Below, in pieces: positions 60,475-64,000 of a DNA stretch of 64,000 bases. The DNA is from Pseudomonas_T sp032052615 (GTDB taxonomy: Bacteria; Pseudomonadota; Gammaproteobacteria; Pseudomonadales; Pseudomonadaceae). The notes beneath the pieces were generated by a model. That model did no database searches and was not told where the DNA came from. It saw only the letters and a program-made list of their open reading frames with translations. The DNA lies in the NCBI GenBank assembly GCA_032052615.1, contig DAMBWF010000001.1:372001-436000 (forward strand), read 5' to 3'. How positions within the stretch are numbered: the stretch's first letter is position 1; every line of letters starts with the position of its first letter. The translations under genes and the position numbers were made by a program.

Positions 60475-61653
60475 ATGGCATCGGCTCCCACCCACCTGCT
60501 GCGCGGCACGTCCGCCTACCGGCGCGCCACTTGGGCGCTGTTCTGCGCCGGCTTCGCCACCTTCGCCCTGCTGTACTGCGTGCAGCCCCTGCTGCCCCAA
60601 TTGGCGCGGGACTTCGGCGTATCGCCGGCCACCAGCAGCCTGGCGCTGTCCCTGACCACCCTGAGCCTGGCGGCCTGCCTGCTGCTGGCCGGCGCCCTCG
60701 GCGAACGCTTCGGGCGCAAGCCGGTGATGGCGCTGGCCCTCGGGTTGGCCGGCCTGCTCGGCCTGGGCTGCGCGCTGATGACCACCTGGCATGGGCTGCT
60801 GGCGCTCCGGGCGGCCCTCGGCCTCGCCCTGAGCGGCCTGCCGGCCCTGGCCATGGCCTATGTCGGCGAGGAATTCGACCCCGACGCGCTGCCGGCGGCC
60901 ATGGGCCTGTACATCGGCGGCACCGCCCTGGGCGGCCTGCTCGGCCGGCTGCTGGCCGGCGCCCTCAGCGACCTGGGCGGCTGGCGGCTGGCCGTGGGCG
61001 GCATCGCCGCGCTGGCCCTGGCGGCCCTGGCCTTGTTCGCCTGGCTGCTGCCGCCGTCCCGGCACTTCCGTCCCCAATCCCTGAGCCTGCGGGGCCTGCT
61101 GGGGAATTTCCGCCGGCACCTGGCCGATGCCGAGCTGCGCCGGCTGTTCGGCCTGGCGTTCCTGCTGATGGGCGGCTTCGTGGCGCTGTTCAACTACATC
61201 GGCTTCCACCTGGCGGCGCCGCCCTTCGGCCTGTCGCCGACGGCCATCGGCCTGCTGTTCGGTGTCTACCTGATCGGCATCTTCAGCGCCGGCTGGGGCG
61301 GCCGATTGGTGCCGCGCCTCGGCGCGCGACGGGTGGTGCGCGGCGGCATCGGCCTGATGCTGGCGGGTGTGGCGCTGTGCGCGCTGCCCTGGCTGGGCGC
61401 CGCCGTCGCCGGCTTGGGCTGCTTCACACTGGGCTTCTTCGCCGCCCATGCGGTGGCCAGCGGCCAGGTGGGCCAGCGCGCCCGGGGCGCCAAGGCCCAG
61501 GCCTCGGCGTTGTACCTGTGCGCGTATTACCTGGGGTCGAGCCTGGTGGGCTACGGCGCCGGCTATGTCTGGCAGCACGCCGGCTGGCTGGCCCTGCTGG
61601 CGGGGCTAGCGGGGCTGTTCGCCTTCGCCGGCTGGCGCGCCCGGGGGCTTTAG
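60475..61653 (+). CDS. MFS transporter, YnfM-like drug/metabolite exporter
   Basis: 392 aa, about 12 TM segments. MFS signature loop between TM2 and TM3 (GALGERFGRKPVMALALGLA) and the second-half counterpart (GRLVPRLGARRVVRGGIGLM). The N-terminus (RRATWALFCAGFATFALLYC, VQPLLPQLARDFGVSPATSS) is typical of the YnfM/arabinose-efflux-like group. ATG 60475 with CGGAGG 5 bp upstream. Substrate unknown. Confidence 0.87.
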   Translation: MASAPTHLLRGTSAYRRATWALFCAGFATFALLYCVQPLLPQLARDFGVSPATSSLALSLTTLSLAACLLLAGALGERFGRKPVMALALGLAGLLGLGCALMTTWHGLLALRAALGLALSGLPALAMAYVGEEFDPDALPAAMGLYIGGTALGGLLGRLLAGALSDLGGWRLAVGGIAALALAALALFAWLLPPSRHFRPQSLSLRGLLGNFRRHLADAELRRLFGLAFLLMGGFVALFNYIGFHLAAPPFGLSPTAIGLLFGVYLIGIFSAGWGGRLVPRLGARRVVRGGIGLMLAGVALCALPWLGAAVAGLGCFTLGFFAAHAVASGQVGQRARGAKAQASALYLCAYYLGSSLVGYGAGYVWQHAGWLALLAGLAGLFAFAGWRARGL

Positions 61654-61661
61654 GCGGCATC

Positions 61662-61700
61662 GTTCAGCGACGGTTCAGCAAGGGTTCAGGCGCGGTTCAG
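61662..61700 (+). promoter_or_regulatory. Four PhoP-type direct repeats upstream of oprH
   Basis: GTTCAG at 61662, 61673, 61684 and 61695, exactly 11 bp apart with 5-bp spacers. PhoP binds hexamer direct repeats with 5-bp spacers; four in series suggest two overlapping or adjacent dimer sites. 52 bp before the oprH start, overlapping the expected promoter; starts 9 bp after the MFS stop. Confidence 0.8.
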
Positions 61701-61751
61701 GGCCACTGGTCCAGCATGTCCGCCGACCCGTTCACCCTTGGAGGAATTTCG

Positions 61752-62357
61752 ATGAACACTTGTCTGACCCGACTCGCCTTGGCCACCGGCCTGTCCTTCG
61801 TCGCGCTGTCCAGCCAGGCGGCGGACCCCTTCGCCGGCCTGACCATCGGCCAGAGCACCAGCAACATGGAGCGCTCCAGCGGCCTGGAGCGCAACATGGG
61901 CGACCCCAAGTACGACGATGTGCTCAAGCACGCCAGCACCTACGGCATCCGCGCCGGCGAGGAGAACGACCAGGGCCGCTGGTACGCCACCTACGAAAGC
62001 CTGACCGGCGACTACCACCACGACCTGAACCTGCGCCAGCGCAACCTGCTGGGCAGCTATGATGCCTTCCTGCCGATCACCGACAGCACCAAGCTGTTCG
62101 CTGGCGCCACCCTGGGCCTGACCAAGCTGAGCCAGAACGCCTCCGGCTACCGCCGCGACAGCGATATCGGTTATGCCGCCGGCGTGCAGGCCGGTGTCCT
62201 GCAGAAGGTCGCCGACAACTTCTCGGTGGAAGGCGGCTATCGCTACCTGCGCAGCAACGCCAGCGTCGAGGTCAAGGGCCACGACGGCGCCAAGGCCGGT
62301 TCGCTTGACCTGCACAGCACCGGGCAGGCATACCTGGGCGCGAACTACTACTTCTGA
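61752..62357 (+). CDS. oprH: Outer membrane protein OprH
   Basis: 201 aa, as in P. aeruginosa. Signal peptide (1-23, SSQAA), then an eight-stranded beta-barrel with strands such as RWYATYESLTGDYHHDLNLR and GGYRYLRSN and a C-terminal Phe (YLGANYYF). Stabilises LPS when Mg2+ is scarce. First gene of the oprH-phoP-phoQ operon and directly under PhoP control (four repeats upstream). GGAGGAATTTCG precedes ATG 61752. Confidence 0.92.
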   Translation: MNTCLTRLALATGLSFVALSSQAADPFAGLTIGQSTSNMERSSGLERNMGDPKYDDVLKHASTYGIRAGEENDQGRWYATYESLTGDYHHDLNLRQRNLLGSYDAFLPITDSTKLFAGATLGLTKLSQNASGYRRDSDIGYAAGVQAGVLQKVADNFSVEGGYRYLRSNASVEVKGHDGAKAGSLDLHSTGQAYLGANYYF

Positions 62358-62458
62358 CCGGCCGCGTCCCGCCCGCGCCGGTGCTACCGGCCGGCGGCGA
62401 GCGCGGTGGGACGACGCACGCGGGGCGCGGCGAACCGCGCCCCGCCGAGGAGCGACCG

Positions 62459-63136
62459 ATGAAACTATTGGTGGTGGAAGACGAGGCGCTGCTGCGCCAT
62501 CACCTCTTTACCCGCCTGAGCGAGCAGGGACACGTGGTGGACGCGGTGCCCAATGCCGAAGAGGCGTTGTATCACGCCCAGGAATACCATCATGACTTGG
62601 CGGTGGTGGACCTGGGGCTGCCAGGCATGAGCGGGCTGGACCTGATCCGCCAGTTGCGCGGCCAGGGGCGCGACCTGCCGATCCTGATCCTCACGGCCCG
62701 GGGCAACTGGCAGGACAAGGTGGAAGGCCTGGCCGCCGGCGCCGACGACTACGTGGTCAAGCCGTTCCAGTTCGAGGAGCTGGAGGCGCGCCTCAATGCC
62801 TTGCTGCGCCGCGCCGCCGGCTTCACCCAGTCCACCATCGAGGCCGGCCCCCTGAGCCTCGACCTGAACCGCAAGCAGGCGCTGATGGACGGCCAGCCCA
62901 TGGGGCTGACCGCCTACGAATACCGCATCCTCGAATACCTCATGCGCCACCAGCAGCAAGTGGTGGCCAAGGACCGCCTGATGGAGCAGCTCTACCCCGA
63001 CGACGGCGACCGCGACCCCAACGTCATCGAGGTGCTGGTGGGCCGCTTGCGGCGCAAGCTGGAGGCAGCCTCGGGCTTCCGCCCCATCGATACCGTGCGC
63101 GGCCAGGGCTACCTGTTCACCGAGCGCTGCCGGTGA
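62459..63136 (+). CDS. phoP: PhoP response regulator
   Basis: 225 aa. OmpR-family regulator of Mg2+ and cationic peptide response. Receiver acidic residues EDE, phospho-Asp51 (AVVDLGLPGMSGLDLIRQLR), Lys in DDYVVKPFQFEELEAR; winged helix with PNVIEVLVGRLRRKLEAASG and DTVRGQGYLF. ATG 62459 with GAGGAG upstream. Overlaps phoQ by the GTGA arrangement at its stop. Confidence 0.95.
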   Translation: MKLLVVEDEALLRHHLFTRLSEQGHVVDAVPNAEEALYHAQEYHHDLAVVDLGLPGMSGLDLIRQLRGQGRDLPILILTARGNWQDKVEGLAAGADDYVVKPFQFEELEARLNALLRRAAGFTQSTIEAGPLSLDLNRKQALMDGQPMGLTAYEYRILEYLMRHQQQVVAKDRLMEQLYPDDGDRDPNVIEVLVGRLRRKLEAASGFRPIDTVRGQGYLFTERCR

Positions 63137-63138
63137 GA

Positions 63139-64000
63139 ATGCCCTGGCCGCTGCCGGGTGGCCGGGGCTTTTCCCTGCGCCTGCGCCTGATGCTGGGGGC
63201 GGCGGCGCTGGCGGTGCTGTTCATGCTGGCCCTGCTGCCGGCGCTGCTGGGGGTGTTCAGCTCCACCTTGGAGAAGGTCATCGAGCAGCGCCTGGCCTCC
63301 GATGCCAGCACCCTGATCGGCGCGGCGCGCTTCGAGGGCGGTCGCCTGAAGATGCCCAGGCGCCTGCCCGACGAGGAGTTCAACCTGCCCGAGGCCAAGC
63401 TGCTCGGCTATATCTACGACCGCGACAACCGGCTGGTCTGGCGCTCCCGCTCGGCCGACGACGAATCCATCGACTACCAGCCGCGCTTCGACGGCAACGG
63501 CGCCACCGAATTCCGGCGCACCCGCGACGCCGAGGGCGAGGAATACTTCGTCTACGACGTGGAACTGCGCCTGCAAGGGGAGGAGGCCGCTTCCTTCAGC
63601 TTCATCGCCATGCAGCCGACCCGCGACTTCACCCACATGCTCGACGGCTTCCGCGACCAGTTGTACTTCTGGCTGGGGGCCGCGCTGCTGTTCCTGCTGG
63701 GCCTGCTCTGGCTCGGCCTGACCTGGGGTTTCCGCAGCCTGCGCGGGCTGCGCGAGGAGCTGGACGAGATCGAGTCGGGCGCCCGCGAGCGCCTGAGCCG
63801 CGATCACCCCCGGGAATTGCTGCGCCTGACCGACTCCCTGAACCGCCTGCTCGACGGCGAGCGCCGCCAGCGCCAGCGTTACCGGGATTCCTTGGGCGAC
63901 CTGGCCCATAGCCTGAAGACCCCGCTGTCGGTGCTACAGAGCGTCGGCGAGGTGATCGCCACCCAGCCCCACAACCGCGAGCAGGCCCAGGTGCTGCAAA
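63139..64000 (+). CDS. phoQ: PhoQ sensor histidine kinase, cut by the window end
   Basis: The first 287 codons are visible. TM1 (LMLGAAALAVLFMLALLPAL), an acidic periplasmic PhoQ sensor domain (RDAEGEEYFVYDVELRLQ, DEEFNLPEAKLLGYIYDRDN), TM2 (FWLGAAALLFLL-like segment near nt 63667-63730), HAMP and the start of HisKA with the phospho-His in DLAHSLKTPLSVLQSV. Senses Mg2+ and cationic peptides and phosphorylates PhoP. ATG 63139 chosen; GTG 63133, overlapping the phoP stop, is possible. Confidence 0.93.
   Translation, partial: MPWPLPGGRGFSLRLRLMLGAAALAVLFMLALLPALLGVFSSTLEKVIEQRLASDASTLIGAARFEGGRLKMPRRLPDEEFNLPEAKLLGYIYDRDNRLVWRSRSADDESIDYQPRFDGNGATEFRRTRDAEGEEYFVYDVELRLQGEEAASFSFIAMQPTRDFTHMLDGFRDQLYFWLGAALLFLLGLLWLGLTWGFRSLRGLREELDEIESGARERLSRDHPRELLRLTDSLNRLLDGERRQRQRYRDSLGDLAHSLKTPLSVLQSVGEVIATQPHNREQAQVLQ

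Noticed and set aside
1..64000. tRNA or rRNA genes
   Set aside because: No cloverleaf with a T-loop GGTTCGA pattern and no rRNA-like stretch was recognised by eye; a dedicated RNA search was not possible.

Overview
The window comes from a high-GC gammaproteobacterium of the genus Pseudomonas in the broad sense. The evidence is the oprH-phoP-phoQ order, a PcpS-type phosphopantetheinyl transferase, small Pseudomonas families (DUF2025, DUF3509, DUF2789), a class Ia nrdA with an ATP-cone next to nrdB, and a bacteriophytochrome kinase. The sequence is a draft scaffold: there is a run of exactly 100 N at 33068-33167.

Layout. 1-16 kb is mostly core: a 5'-truncated bacteriophytochrome, an S4/pseudouridine-synthase-like protein, a TorF-type porin, a CvfB-like protein coupled to a periplasmic binding protein, an MDR-type reductase, several small conserved proteins, dgt, an HNH nuclease, a chemoreceptor and an SDR. 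16.2-17.1 kb is an inositol-monophosphatase-like gene with one frameshift. 21.7-30.9 kb is again core (ppiC, DUF1003, a CAP protein, rlhA, a soluble FIST chemoreceptor), broken by a 1.2 kb gene-free stretch built of degenerate repeats of about 115 bp. 40.2-64 kb is core: nrdB-nrdA, rstA-rstB, a siderophore-type GNAT enzyme, kdpFABCD (no kdpE follows), a secreted subtilase, pcpS, an MFS exporter and oprH-phoP-phoQ (cut by the window end).

The accessory material is two loci, A (17.3-21.4 kb) and B (34.3-38.7 kb), of lower GC content, that together look like a modular pore-forming toxin/immunity system. Each starts with a full-length 334-335 residue protein. Its first 256 residues are GC-rich and about 85 percent identical between loci, and its last 78-79 residues form a variable glycine-zipper membrane tail. 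Each is followed by a chain of headless tail modules and small two-TM putative immunity proteins, intact or decayed. In locus A the cassettes are joined by a conserved linker that ends in the same DNA found at the head/tail junction of the full-length gene. This is the arrangement expected if silent tails can be swapped onto the head by homologous recombination, as in CDI and Rhs systems. I do not recognise this family.

A second mobile theme is a REP system: a REP-associated tyrosine transposase (RAYT) at 33443-33976 and its likely cognate palindromes (GGTGGAAAA/TTTTCCACC and GGTGGGCAA/TTGCCCACC types) scattered from 12.1 to 39.2 kb, several in tandem arrays. One array contains the assembly gap, and one pair abuts a truncated toxin tail.

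Regulation visible in the sequence: four GTTCAG direct repeats at exact 11-bp steps upstream of oprH (PhoP boxes), NrdR-like boxes and a DnaA box upstream of nrdA, helically phased TTCTTTA repeats upstream of kdpF, and several intrinsic terminators.
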